64,000 nt of DNA. Origin: Rallus limicola (Eukaryota; Chordata; Aves; Gruiformes; Rallidae). A program made the translations under genes and the position numbers. The stretch is taken from NCBI GenBank assembly GCA_022605955.1, contig JAKCOZ010000001.1, positions 104,192,211 to 104,256,210 of the forward strand, written 5' to 3'. A model generated the notes under the pieces. It was not told where the DNA came from. It worked only from the letters and a program-made list of their open reading frames with translations, and made no database searches. Shown here piece after piece: positions 58,201 through 62,288 of the stretch; position 1 is the first letter of the stretch, and each line of letters opens with the position of its first letter.

Positions 58201-61200
58201 GCATACACCAACCTCATGTAGGAATGAATCAACTTTTTGACTATGTTCATTCCCACAACTGAAAAATGGGAGAGGTCGCTGGCTGTCCTCAGTAAAATGG
58301 CTTCTAAGGCTTGAAAGATTAATAGCATCTGTAAGATACAGAAATACATCAGTATCTGCCATTATCATGTATGGCTCCAATTTATTAGAATCACAGAATA
58401 TAATCACAGAATGCTTTGGGTTGGAAAGGAGCTCAAATATCATCTAGTTCCAACCTCCTGCCATGGGCAGGGATACATTCACTAGACCAGGCTGCCCAAA
58501 GCCCCATCCAGCCTGGCCTTGAACGTTGCCAGGGTGGGGGCTTCCCAGCCTCTCTGGACAGCCTGTGCCAGGGCCTCACCACCCTCATAGTAAAGAATTT
58601 CTTCCTAACATCTAATCTAAACCTGCCCTCCTTCAGCTTTCAAGCCATTGCCCCTTGTCCTATCACTACAGTCCCTGGTGAGCAGTCTCTCTCCCACTTT
58701 CCTGTAGGCCCCCTTTAAGTATTGCTACGGCATAATTAGGTCTCCCTGGAGCCTTCTCTTCTCCAGGCTGAACAAGCCCAACCCTCTCAGCCTGTTTTCA
58801 CAGGAGAGGTGCTCCAGCCCCTTGATCATCTTCGGGGCCCTCCTCTGGACTCGCCACAACAGCTCTTTATCTCTCCTGTACTGGGGATCCCAAAGCAGGA
58901 TGCAGCACTCCAGGTGGGATCTCACAAAAGCAGAGCAGAGGGGCAGAATCACCTCCCTCAACTGGCTGGCCACACTGTTCTTGATGAGCAAACAGTAAAA
59001 AACACCAGTAAAAAATAATAACCCCAAACCACAAGAAAAAAGCTTCAACATATGAAGTTGAAGTTAACTTCTGAATTCTCTCCCAAATTAATCCTTCCTC
59101 TTCTAAAGGATTAATTCTGAGAGCACAAATTTTCAAGGAAGTTCCTATACAGATACTATATTAAAGACTAGAGAACCATAGGGGGTCTGTTGACTCCTAT
59201 TTCAGTTGCTAATCTGATGAAATTCAGTAGCAGGGAGGGACAATCTCTACTGGCAGTCCAAGCTGATGTGCTGACTGAAGGCCTGTACATTCCTGGATAA
59301 ACAAACTGAAAGTGCAAAAGGGTTCCCCCAACACATGAATCGAGACCTACATGTGTGATATATCTGCACAACCACCACTTCTAGGGATGCAAACACCAAC
59401 TGCAGTGCAAATATCAGCACAGGCTGACAGATCTCGAGGGCCTTTTTCCAGCTGGAGGCCAAGGCCTAGGGCTAATGAGCCCAAGGCTTGAAGAGACAAG
59501 TGATAGGAAGCGTGCAATGAAACACACTAGAGGAAACCATCTGAGATGCTTTGGTCTTGCAATTAAAGGCAGAGTCCACACAGCACTAGGACTGTATTCT
59601 TTACAAGTATTAGCCTTGATTAGTAAAAAGATCTTGAAGAAGACATGTCACTGAACATGACACAGGTCACTACACAGACAAAAATGGTAATCTAAGGCGA
59701 AGACCCTCGGCAGATTTGCTGATGATACAGAAGTGGGAGGAGTGGCTGATACACCAGAAAGCTGTGCTGCCAATCAGTGACATCTGGACAGGCTAGAGAA
59801 TTGGGCAGAGAAGAATCAGATCAAATTCAACAAACTGTAGAGTCCTGCACTGAGGGAGGAATAACCCCAGGCACCAGTACAGGCTGGCCTGATGTGATGC
59901 AGCTTTGCAGAGAAGGACCTGGGTGTCCCAGTAGACAACAAGCTCTCCATGAGCCAGCAGTGTGTTCTTAAGGCCAAGAAAGCCAAGGGTATCCTGGGTA
60001 CATTAAGCAGAGCATGGCCAGTGGGTTGAGGGAGGTTATTCTTTGCCCTGAGGTCACATCTGGAGTGCTGTGTCCAGTTCTGGGCTCCCCAGTTCAAGAC
60101 AGGAACAACTGGAGAGTCCAGTAGAGGGCTATGAGGATGATGAGGGGACTGGAGCATCTCCTGTATGAAGAAAGGTTGAGATAGCTGGGGCTGCTTAGCT
60201 TGGGGAAGACTAAATGGGAATCTCATCAATGCTTATAAACATCTAATGGGTGGGTGTCAAGAGGATGGAGCCAGACTCTTCTCAATGATGCCCAACAACA
60301 GGACAAGGGCCAACAGGCACAAACTGAAACACAGGAAGTTCCAATATCAACACAAGGAAAAACTTCTTTATTCTGAGGGTCACATAGCACAGGAACAGGT
60401 TGCTCAGGGAGGCTGTGCAGTCTCCTTCTCTGGAGATATTCAAGACCTGCCTGGACATAATCCTGTGCAACCTGTGGTAGATGATCCTGCTTTAGCAGGG
60501 GTTTGGACTAGGTGATCCCAATCCCTCCATTCTGTGACTCTGGAGGTTAAAAAGAACACTACACAATTTTACACTGTAGGCAGATTTAAGTTAGCAATGC
60601 TGTCCCAGTACTCACAATGGAAATTTTTTTAATTCTTAAGTTCATTCATCGTATTTTGATGATGAAAACTTGTGTCCAGCTCAGATGAGAAAAATGAGGT
60701 AAATGTTATGAGTGGCCTCCTAGAAAGGGAGATGTCTAGTTATGTAAAAACAATTACTTTCATTGGACTTTTTGTTTGGTTTTTGTCTAACTGCTCCTGC
60801 TGACCCACTTGTTTCATAAATGGTCTTTTGGTAACATTTAAATAACCTTTACAGTACAGTTGATTTTGGCAGGACTGCTGGTTGTGAGTATCATTAAATC
60901 CAGGAGCATCTTTACAGCTGAAAAAGGTATTTCCCACTTGATCAGCGCTTCTGCCACAGTGACTTCCAGGGAAGAAACCTGAAACCCAACCAAACCATCA
61001 AAACCCATCCCAAATTATCAGTCATTTATGCTGCAAAGCCTTTCTTCAGTGGCTCCTCTCCCAGTCGGGCCACACACTGGGTACAGTCACCGCACCATAA
61101 CCCCCACAGCCAACTCACTTCGCCTTCAGGCTTCCTCTCCCCGTCCAAAAGCTTGAAGATTTCGGCACACTCCATGGAAATTTTCACGTATCCCTCCACG

Positions 61201-61667
61201 ACATCGTACACTTGGGGTGACGGCAGCGTCTTAGCAACGGAGACGAAGGTCTCTAGACCTGCGGTGCGAGAGTGTCACTCGGGGAGCGCACGCCTCGCGT
61301 GTGCCGCGGTAGAAGCGGCCACCCCCACACCCCCCAGCACCCCCTCCACACGTGCCCACAGCACAGTAACAGCAACCGGCACCATCGCCATCCCCACGGC
61401 GCCCTTCTGGGGACCGGAGACGCCGCTCCACCTGCCCCCGAGGAGCACGCTTCTACCTCGGGGCCGCACCAACTCCGCCGAGCATCCCCGGCGCACCGAA
61501 CACCCCTGCCCCCGGCCTTCTTTCTCACCCTTCCCGGCGGTGGCGGGGTCCCGCAGTAGCGCCTTAAAGCGAGTGCCGTTGAACTCTTCTTCCTTCTCCT
61601 CCTTACGGCAGGCCCGCTTGGCCGCCGGCGGGCCGGCCTCGGGCACGCCGCGGCGCTTCACCGCCAT
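7262..61667 (-). CDS. URB1: URB1, nucleolar pre-ribosomal-associated protein 1 (whole gene, 39 coding exons)
   Basis: Joined exons give 6888 nt, 2295 amino acids plus stop, with no internal stop or frame break. The family acts in the nucleolus in early pre-60S particles; yeast Npa1/Urb1 works there with Urb2/Npa2, Dbp6, Nop8 and Rsa3. The protein is mostly helical ARM/HEAT-like repeats. An Npa1-type N-terminal domain lies near residues 75-400 ([49 protein letters not shown]). A C-terminal NopRA1-type region lies near 1680-1890 ([26 protein letters not shown]). The N-terminus is basic ([15 protein letters not shown]), as expected for nuclear import. Low-complexity charged stretches lie at residues 520-550, 882-892 and 985-1017. 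The start ATG has a good context (ACCATGG) inside a CpG island. Identification rests on recalled similarity to human URB1 along the whole length, including exon-by-exon agreement. Confidence 0.96.
7679..7698. repeat. (AAT)n microsatellite
   Basis: About six AAT units inside URB1 intron 38. The intron otherwise shows nothing beyond the acceptor-like segment near 7875 on the plus strand. Confidence 0.8.
8054..8650 (-). CDS. URB1: URB1 exon 38 (codons 2029-2228, 597 nt)
   Basis: Starts NIKDKNKP, matching human LKEKNKP, then a basic/acidic linker ([20 protein letters not shown]). Helical sequence follows: [36 protein letters not shown] and [14 protein letters not shown]. The acceptor is CTTCTTCCAG and the donor is AAAG followed by gtaact. 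It is less conserved than the central exons, as in mammals. Confidence 0.94.
9174..9227. repeat. 27-bp direct tandem duplication
   Basis: Two adjacent 27-base copies (9174-9200 and 9201-9227) starting GAGGGAAGAGACAGGCAGCC, differing only at the last base, inside URB1 intron 37. The near-identity indicates a recent duplication. Confidence 0.9.
9856..10185 (-). mobile_element. CR1 LINE 3' fragment (intron 37)
   Basis: Begins on the plus strand with AGAATCACAGAACATCCCAA, then GGAAGGACCCATCAGGATCA. This is the reverse complement of a CR1 3' end. It is 5'-truncated, about 330 bp, and diverged. It lies in the same orientation as URB1. Confidence 0.85.
10596..10837 (-). CDS. URB1: URB1 exon 37 (codons 1948-2029)
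   Basis: Encodes [40 protein letters not shown] and [17 protein letters not shown], aligning with human FFGTLDSVLRYRATVIQAFRDMNRFTVNETVLS. The donor CTTA/gtaagt leaves 1 nt. Confidence 0.96.
10882..10920. repeat. Imperfect CATAA pentanucleotide repeat
   Basis: About seven CATAA/CATAT-type units 44 nt from the exon 37 acceptor, in intron 36. The repeat is short and imperfect. Confidence 0.7.
11804..11986 (-). CDS. URB1: URB1 exon 36 (codons 1887-1948)
   Basis: Encodes [20 protein letters not shown], a charged insert ([18 protein letters not shown]), then [18 protein letters not shown]. Human has the same layout with a different insert. The donor is ATTCG followed by gtaagg. Confidence 0.95.
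12512..12621 (-). CDS. URB1: URB1 exon 35 (codons 1851-1887)
   Basis: Encodes [20 protein letters not shown] then [15 protein letters not shown], matching human [34 protein letters not shown]. The donor is AAGAG followed by gtaact. Confidence 0.96.
13383..13526 (-). CDS. URB1: URB1 exon 34 (codons 1803-1850)
   Basis: Encodes [20 protein letters not shown] then [20 protein letters not shown] and PLCDEGSQ, matching human KTEQKWVFGVLRQGIRDKQCYEL and SFFHSPLCDE. Of two nearby AGs, the TTCTAG acceptor is used because it aligns with human from the first residue. Confidence 0.94.
14041..14147 (-). CDS. URB1: URB1 exon 33 (codons 1767-1802)
   Basis: Encodes [20 protein letters not shown] then [16 protein letters not shown], matching human EEHMYLKVSKFLLSHEYLNMNKVPGFYQFFYSSDFE. 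The acceptor is CTCTTCACAG and the donor is GAG followed by gtaatg. Confidence 0.96.
14969..15080 (-). CDS. URB1: URB1 exon 32 (codons 1730-1767)
   Basis: Encodes [20 protein letters not shown] then [17 protein letters not shown], matching human LLYLLDVVRNGIRTQDMRLTFTLALFIAKAALQILKP. The donor is CCAG followed by gtactg. Confidence 0.96.
15460..15620 (-). CDS. URB1: URB1 exon 31 (codons 1676-1729)
   Basis: Encodes [40 protein letters not shown] and [13 protein letters not shown], aligning with human LDSNALGLTVTALSSYDPQMRAAAYHVLA. I take this as the start of the C-terminal NopRA1-type domain. The donor is CAG followed by gtaaga. Confidence 0.96.
15621..18995. other. Intron 30 of URB1 (3.4 kb, largest)
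   Basis: Holds an AT-dinucleotide-rich patch (16628-16700) directly before a CR1 fragment (16700-16905). Open frames up to about 111 codons on both strands show no recognisable protein. The rest is unremarkable. Confidence 0.5.
16700..16905 (+). mobile_element. CR1 LINE 3' fragment (intron 30)
   Basis: Reads GGCATTGGAACAGGCTGCTC then CCATCCCTGGAGATGTTAAA on the plus strand, the usual CR1 3' region in sense orientation. The terminal octamer repeats are lost. It is antisense to URB1. Confidence 0.85.
18996..19098 (-). CDS. URB1: URB1 exon 30 (codons 1642-1676)
   Basis: Encodes [20 protein letters not shown], matching human [21 protein letters not shown]. The start of the exon ([14 protein letters not shown]) is more divergent. 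The acceptor is TTAGTTTCAG and the donor is CCAG followed by gtaaag. Confidence 0.94.
19305..20062 (-). mobile_element. CR1 LINE 3' fragment (intron 29, about 760 bp)
   Basis: The plus strand shows CCCCTGCCATGGGCAGGG, CTCCAGGCTGAACAAGCCCA, ACTCCAGGTAGGGTCTCACC and CCCCAAGTCCTTCTCCTCAG in that order, the reverse complement of CR1. It fills most of intron 29, from about 207 nt upstream of exon 30 nearly to exon 29. The left boundary is uncertain. Confidence 0.9.
20259..20430 (-). CDS. URB1: URB1 exon 29 (codons 1584-1641)
   Basis: Encodes [20 protein letters not shown] then [20 protein letters not shown], nearly identical to human [27 protein letters not shown]. The acceptor is AACGTTTAAG and the donor is TCACAG followed by gtgctt. 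Confidence 0.96.
20955..21053. repeat. Long imperfect inverted repeat, 38-base arms, 17-base loop
   Basis: Left arm 20958-20995 (begins TCTGGGTGAT, ends CCCTCCCTCCA) pairs with right arm 21013-21050 at 33 of 38 positions. Three more partly matching bases lie outside each arm. It sits in intron 28. RNA from the URB1 (minus) strand would pair at 37 of 38 positions, counting four G:U pairs. Origin is unknown: a small palindromic element or a hairpin RNA are both possible. Confidence 0.85.
22067..23118 (+). mobile_element. Solo LTR of an avian endogenous retrovirus (intron 28)
   Basis: Runs from TGTACTGGGTTTGG at 22071 to GGGTCA at 23114 (TG...CA ends), about 1044 bp, flanked by a 4-bp direct repeat ACAC (22067-22070, 23115-23118). 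It has AATAAA at 22940-22945. The body at about 22470-22720 is built of imperfect repeats around CTGGAGCAGG and CCCTGTGG. No gag, pol or env sequence is adjacent, so it is a recombined solo LTR, antisense to URB1. The family (ERVL-like) is from memory and uncertain. Confidence 0.82.
23271..23334 (-). CDS. URB1: URB1 exon 28 (codons 1563-1584)
   Basis: This 64-nt exon encodes [20 protein letters not shown], matching human [20 protein letters not shown]. The donor is TCCAG followed by gtaagg. The solo LTR of intron 28 ends about 157 nt from this donor. Confidence 0.95.
23421..23531 (-). CDS. URB1: URB1 exon 27 (codons 1526-1563)
   Basis: Encodes [20 protein letters not shown] then [17 protein letters not shown], matching human [35 protein letters not shown]. 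The donor is GTAG followed by gtgagt. The intron to exon 28 is only 86 nt. Confidence 0.96.
24949..25142 (-). CDS. URB1: URB1 exon 26 (codons 1461-1526)
   Basis: Encodes [20 protein letters not shown] and [20 protein letters not shown] then ILRSREEDG. The acceptor is GTTTCTAAAG, with a run of 26 T (minus strand) about 57 nt upstream. The donor is AGAG followed by gtattt. Confidence 0.93.
25199..25224. repeat. A26 homopolymer (T26 in the URB1 sense strand)
   Basis: Twenty-six uninterrupted A, about 57 nt upstream of the exon 26 acceptor. In the transcript it is a poly-U run that may act with the polypyrimidine tract. Length is likely to vary between individuals. Confidence 0.9.
25916..25974 (-). 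CDS. URB1: URB1 exon 25 (codons 1442-1461, smallest exon)
   Basis: This 59-nt microexon encodes [19 protein letters not shown]. The acceptor is CTACATGCACAG and the donor is CTCAA followed by gtaagt. Frame matches on both sides (in phase 0, out 2 nt). Confidence 0.9.
27162..27339 (-). CDS. URB1: URB1 exon 24 (codons 1382-1441)
   Basis: Encodes [40 protein letters not shown] and [13 protein letters not shown]. The acceptor is CTTCTGCAG and the donor is TTATTG followed by gtgaga. It exits in phase 0. Confidence 0.92.
27540..27741 (-). CDS. URB1: URB1 exon 23 (codons 1315-1382)
   Basis: Encodes [20 protein letters not shown] and [20 protein letters not shown], read as HEAT-like helices. The acceptor is CTCTCCCAACAG and the donor is GAGAG followed by gtaggc. 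Intron 23 is only 200 nt. Confidence 0.92.
28818..28845. repeat. Perfect inverted repeat, 12-bp arms, 4-base loop
   Basis: TCTAACTTCTGA (28818-28829), loop ATTA, then TCAGAAGTTAGA (28834-28845), in intron 22, about 120 nt after the exon 22 donor. It forms a perfect hairpin in DNA or RNA. Confidence 0.95.
28964..29819 (-). CDS. URB1: URB1 exon 22 (codons 1030-1315, largest exon, 856 nt)
   Basis: Encodes 285 codons of leucine-rich helical sequence, for example [40 protein letters not shown] and [19 protein letters not shown] lysine-rich patch ([10 protein letters not shown]) lies near residue 1169. The acceptor is CATTTGTTACAG and the donor is GCAG followed by gtaagg. Confidence 0.94.
29820..31536. 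other. Introns 20 and 21 of URB1
   Basis: Unique-looking sequence without a recognised repeat, RNA gene or additional exon. Intron 22 (27742-28963) is similar except for the hairpin at 28818-28845. Confidence 0.5.
30775..30993 (-). CDS. URB1: URB1 exon 21 (codons 957-1029)
   Basis: Encodes [20 protein letters not shown], then an acidic/serine linker ([20 protein letters not shown]) that looks disordered and has several acidic serine sites. The donor TTG/gtagta is a weaker consensus. It was chosen because it alone leaves phase 0, as exon 22 needs, before an in-frame stop. Confidence 0.82.
31537..31761 (-). CDS. URB1: URB1 exon 20 (codons 882-956)
   Basis: Begins with a basic cluster [10 protein letters not shown] that could serve nuclear or nucleolar targeting. 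It continues [35 protein letters not shown] and [10 protein letters not shown]. It has 75 whole codons, with acceptor TTTAAACAG and donor AAT followed by gtaaga. Confidence 0.9.
31893..32225 (-). mobile_element. CR1 LINE 3' fragment (intron 19)
   Basis: The plus strand begins GTCACAGAATCACAGGGTCA, then GGTTGGAAGGGACCTCCAGA, GGTCCAACCCCCCTGTCAAA and GCCATTGCCCCTTGTCCTGT, all reverse-complement CR1. It looks like one of the less diverged copies. Confidence 0.92.
32620..32816 (-). CDS. URB1: URB1 exon 19 (codons 816-881)
   Basis: Encodes [20 protein letters not shown] then [12 protein letters not shown], matching human [29 protein letters not shown], and ends [11 protein letters not shown]. The donor CCTGTG/gtatgg is inferred from frame. 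A GT three bases earlier would break phase. Oppositely oriented CR1 copies lie in the introns on each side. Confidence 0.9.
33640..34188 (+). mobile_element. CR1 LINE 3' fragment (intron 18, about 550 bp)
   Basis: Reads GTGACCAGTAGGTCTAGGGA, GTGTCCAGTTCTGGGCTCCT, GAGAAGGACAACCAGGCTGG and ends GATTCTGTGATTCTGT, a complete CR1 3' end in plus orientation. Opposite to the copy in intron 19, so the two flank exon 19 as an inverted pair. Confidence 0.93.
34579..34749 (-). CDS. URB1: URB1 exon 18 (codons 759-816)
   Basis: Encodes [20 protein letters not shown] and [20 protein letters not shown], nearly identical to human. The acceptor is GCATAATAG and the donor is GGAACAG followed by gtaaaa. Confidence 0.96.
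35791..35837. repeat. 16-bp direct repeat at the exon 17 splice donor
   Basis: TCAATGTGAGAGATGG occurs at 35791-35806 (intron 17) and 35822-35837 (end of exon 17), 31 bp apart. The copies straddle the donor GACG/gtaggt. Probably a small local duplication. Confidence 0.9.
35820..35958 (-). CDS. URB1: URB1 exon 17 (codons 713-759)
   Basis: Encodes [20 protein letters not shown] and [13 protein letters not shown], matching human [20 protein letters not shown] and MSIPISHID. The donor is GACG followed by gtaggt. A 16-bp segment of the exon end recurs exactly just inside the intron. Confidence 0.94.
36625..36741 (-). CDS. URB1: URB1 exon 16 (codons 674-712)
   Basis: Encodes [20 protein letters not shown] and EAVIQFLER, matching human ILRDTGVFEHTWKELELWLE and ETVIQFLER. 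The donor is AAAGG followed by gtaata, with exit in phase 0. Confidence 0.95.
36742..40037. other. Intron 15 of URB1 (3.3 kb)
   Basis: No mobile element is recognised. It has a (TCAG)n-like run near 37893 and a purine tract (39745-39786). An open plus-strand frame of 200 codons at 37228-37830 has no recognisable domain and no splice signals that I trust. Confidence 0.5.
39745..39786. repeat. Purine-only GA/GGGA tract
   Basis: About 40 nt of almost only G and A (GGGGAGGGGGGAG, GGGAGGGAAGGGAAGGGGAG) in intron 15. In URB1 RNA it is a pyrimidine tract. On the plus strand it has four or more G-runs. Confidence 0.8.
40038..40157 (-). CDS. URB1: URB1 exon 15 (codons 634-673)
   Basis: Encodes [20 protein letters not shown] then [10 protein letters not shown], matching human [29 protein letters not shown]. 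It has forty whole codons, with acceptor TTTTCTTTTAG and donor CAAG followed by gtaagt. Confidence 0.95.
41359..41471 (-). CDS. URB1: URB1 exon 14 (codons 596-633)
   Basis: Encodes [20 protein letters not shown] then LPANKFAWF, matching human [26 protein letters not shown]. The acceptor is AAACCTCAG and the donor is GTACAG followed by gtaaga. It exits in phase 0. Confidence 0.96.
42237..42359 (-). CDS. URB1: URB1 exon 13 (codons 555-596)
   Basis: Encodes [20 protein letters not shown] and NFDFSKLLK, matching human [20 protein letters not shown] and [10 protein letters not shown]. The donor is AAAG followed by gtacgt. Confidence 0.95.
43905..44511 (+). mobile_element. CR1 LINE 3' fragment (intron 12, about 600 bp)
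   Basis: Contains AGAAAAGGACTTGGGGGTCC, GCACTGGTGAGGCCACACCT, GTGTCCAGTTCTGGGCTCCC and a tail CATTCTGTGCTTCTGTGA. It is internally shortened. Antisense to URB1; its tail ends about 137 nt from the exon 12 donor. Confidence 0.9.
44648..44798 (-). CDS. URB1: URB1 exon 12 (codons 505-555)
   Basis: Encodes [19 protein letters not shown], matching human ILPDLNTVVWVWQSLKKQE, and then a charged, poorly conserved stretch rich in E, K, H and T that the human protein also has. The acceptor is TTTTTCTTCCAG and the donor is CATG followed by gtaggc. Confidence 0.92.
45229..45305 (-). mobile_element. Short CR1 3'-end fragment (intron 11)
   Basis: Reads TCACAGAATGGTCTGGGTTG, GAAGGGACCCCAAGGATCAT and CCTCCTGCCACAGGCAGGG: a 77-bp extreme 3' end of CR1 in URB1 orientation. 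It lies about 31 nt past the exon 11 donor. Confidence 0.9.
45337..45510 (-). CDS. URB1: URB1 exon 11 (codons 447-504)
   Basis: Encodes [20 protein letters not shown] and [15 protein letters not shown], matching human VRHTALSLISVILKRALKT and MMEEFVQLFREALSK. It has 58 whole codons. The donor AAG/gtacaa lies only about 31 nt from a CR1 fragment at 45229-45305. Confidence 0.95.
45910..46047 (-). CDS. URB1: URB1 exon 10 (codons 401-446)
   Basis: Encodes [20 protein letters not shown] then [20 protein letters not shown], almost identical to human. It has 46 whole codons with donor CTAAAT followed by gtaaga. It closes the Npa1-type N-terminal region. Confidence 0.96.
47340..47535 (-). CDS. URB1: URB1 exon 9 (codons 335-400)
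   Basis: Encodes [36 protein letters not shown] and [10 protein letters not shown], aligning with human GGNLTLLHFLLGLKTA and [20 protein letters not shown]. The acceptor tract is T-rich and ends CAATAG. The donor is AGAAAG followed by gtaaga. Confidence 0.96.
48649..48779 (-). CDS. URB1: URB1 exon 8 (codons 292-335)
   Basis: Encodes [20 protein letters not shown] then [14 protein letters not shown], among the best conserved blocks of the family. The acceptor is TTGTTTTAAAG and the donor is GGCAA followed by gtgagt. Two nt of codon 335 carry over. Confidence 0.96.
49123..49809 (+). pseudogene. Unidentified coding-like stretch in intron 7
   Basis: Three successive plus-strand open frames (49123-49338, 49281-49511, 49570-49809) of 71-79 codons overlap or follow one another in different frames, as in a decayed single reading frame. 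Composition is balanced and CR1 motifs are absent. Peptides such as [20 protein letters not shown] and [21 protein letters not shown] look protein-like, but I recognise no family. It could be a decayed retrocopy, an old transposon or chance. Confidence 0.2.
50245..50305 (+). mobile_element. CR1 3'-tail remnant (intron 7)
   Basis: Reads TTGGACTGTATGACCTCAGA, GGTCTTTTCCAACCTAGTGA then TTCTGTCATTC, the last 60 bases of a CR1 copy in plus orientation. Confidence 0.8.
50561..50686 (-). CDS. URB1: URB1 exon 7 (codons 250-291)
   Basis: Encodes [17 protein letters not shown] and [15 protein letters not shown], matching human [33 protein letters not shown]. It has 42 whole codons, with acceptor TTGTTTTCAG and donor AAAG followed by gtctgg. 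Confidence 0.94.
50687..53785. other. Introns 5 and 6 of URB1
   Basis: AT-rich unique sequence. Open frames up to 92 codons show no recognisable protein or repeat. Confidence 0.5.
52636..52721 (-). CDS. URB1: URB1 exon 6 (codons 221-249)
   Basis: Encodes [20 protein letters not shown] then LLSTLRTK, matching human FIPCIFSSGIKEDKISTINILLSTLKTK. The donor is ACTAAG followed by gtatga. It exits in phase 0. Confidence 0.93.
53786..53882 (-). CDS. URB1: URB1 exon 5 (codons 189-221)
   Basis: Encodes [20 protein letters not shown], matching human [20 protein letters not shown]. The acceptor is a T-rich tract ending TTTTTTAG. The donor is AAAG followed by gtactt, leaving 1 nt. Confidence 0.94.
54055..54100 (+). 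mobile_element. CR1 3'-tail remnant (intron 4)
   Basis: Reads TCTTAAAGGTCTTTTCCAAC then AAAAGGATTCTATGATTCT, the end of a CR1 copy in plus orientation, about 45 bp. Confidence 0.8.
56023..56155 (-). CDS. URB1: URB1 exon 4 (codons 144-188)
   Basis: Encodes [20 protein letters not shown] then [13 protein letters not shown], the match of human SLMTAMVTQGPEAARDVCSHF. The donor AAG/gtaaat is preferred over an internal gtaaga ten bases earlier, because only the downstream site keeps frame and length equal to human. Confidence 0.92.
58177..58328 (-). CDS. URB1: URB1 exon 3 (codons 94-144)
   Basis: Encodes [20 protein letters not shown] followed by [12 protein letters not shown], closely matching human [19 protein letters not shown]. 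The acceptor is TATCTTACAG and the donor is TACAG followed by gtaagt. It is entered in phase 0 directly from exon 2, across a 2.8-kb intron carrying two CR1 copies. Confidence 0.95.
58387..58990 (-). mobile_element. CR1 LINE 3' fragment (intron 2, about 600 bp)
   Basis: The plus strand shows AGAATCACAGAATATAATCA, TTCCAACCTCCTGCCATGGG, CCATTGCCCCTTGTCCTATC, TCTCCAGGCTGAACAAGCCC and CACTCCAGGTGGGATCTCAC, reverse-complement CR1 from the extreme 3' end inward. It begins 59 nt upstream of the exon 3 acceptor. Confidence 0.93.
59700..60540 (+). mobile_element. CR1 LINE 3' fragment (intron 2, about 840 bp, longest)
   Basis: Starts GGCAGATTTGCTGATGATAC in what should be the end of the CR1 second ORF (reverse transcriptase C-terminal region). 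It continues through GTGTCCAGTTCTGGGCTCCC and ends CATTCTGTGACTC. Opposite in orientation to the copy at 58387-58990. Confidence 0.92.
61119..61258 (-). CDS. URB1: URB1 exon 2 (codons 47-93)
   Basis: Encodes [20 protein letters not shown], nearly identical to the human stretch that opens the Npa1-type domain. The acceptor is GCACCGCAG and the donor is GAA followed by gtgagt. It leaves in phase 0. Intron 1 is only 270 nt. Confidence 0.95.
61529..61667 (-). CDS. URB1: URB1 exon 1 (codons 1-46)
   Basis: Contains the start codon at 61665-61667 in ACCATGG context, then [10 protein letters not shown] and a lysine/arginine/glutamate-rich stretch ending [12 protein letters not shown]. Human URB1 has a similar basic start followed by RFKAQLKDP. 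The donor is GG followed by gtgagaa, leaving 1 nt of codon 47. An in-frame ATG 18 codons upstream is less likely because its context is poorer and the protein aligns from MAVKRR. Confidence 0.93.
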
Positions 61668-61696
61668 GGTGCTGCAGTCACGCTGTGAGGGCCGCC

Positions 61697-61740
61697 CCGG
61701 AAGCGGCTGTGGCAGCGGCACCGCCCCCCGGCCGGAAGTG
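61697..61740. promoter_or_regulatory. Two ETS/GABP-type sites near the URB1 start
   Basis: CCGGAAGTG at 61732-61740 is a consensus ETS-family (GABPA-like) site, about 65 bp upstream of the ATG. CCGGAAGC at 61697-61704 is a second, weaker match. Paired ETS sites close to start sites are common in promoters of ribosome-biogenesis genes. Binding is inferred from motif alone. Confidence 0.45.
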
Positions 61741-62233
61741 GCAGCGGCCGCTTCTGCATCGGAGCCCTGGTGCCGGCTAGCGTGGCGGGGGAGGCGGCGC
61801 GCCCGGGCCGGGGCACAGGCCTGGGGCCTGGGCGAGATGGGCCGATTTGGAGCGGTGGGGCCGCGTCTTGCCCGCCGTGAGGAGCCGAGGTCCGGCTGCA
61901 GCGTCGGGGCCCGCCCCCGCTGCTCCTTGTGTGTTCAGCCGGCGGTCCGTCCCGTGCGAGGGCAGCCTTCCAACGCCCGCCCGCCCAGGGCCGGCCTCTC
62001 TCCGCGATATTGGGCCTCTCCCGCTTCAGCCCCGTCTCCCTGTCTCTCCGCTGGCACGGGCCTGGGTTTGAGAGGCAGCTGTGAGCACTTCGCCGCTCTT
62101 TTCTGCTGCCGGGCCGGTGCCTGTCGCACATTTCAGGTGACGCTCCCTGGCCCAGAGCTGCCCTGTGCGCAGGGATGCTCCTTGTCAGACAGCCGCCCTG
62201 CCAGCGGGGCGCTCGGTCCCACGGGGCGAGAAG

Positions 62234-62236
<3 letters not shown>

Positions 62237-62283
<47 letters not shown>

Positions 62284-62288
62284 AAAAG
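62237..62288. repeat. (TG)20 microsatellite followed by A10
   Basis: About 41 nt of alternating T and G, then ten A, roughly 570 bp upstream of the URB1 start codon at the edge of the CpG island. Alternating purine-pyrimidine DNA can adopt the Z form. Confidence 0.95.

Larger units (their letters stand above)
61230..62150 (-). promoter_or_regulatory. CpG-island promoter of URB1
   Basis: A stretch dense in CG dinucleotides surrounds the URB1 start codon and exon 1, with no obvious TATA box. This is typical of a housekeeping promoter with dispersed start sites. It could also drive divergent plus-strand transcription, but no plus-strand gene is recognised. Boundaries are estimated by eye. Confidence 0.75.

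Noticed and set aside
60740..60937. 65-codon minus-strand frame as URB1 exon 3
   Set aside because: The true exon 3 at 58177-58328 joins exon 2 in phase and matches human URB1. This segment has no counterpart.
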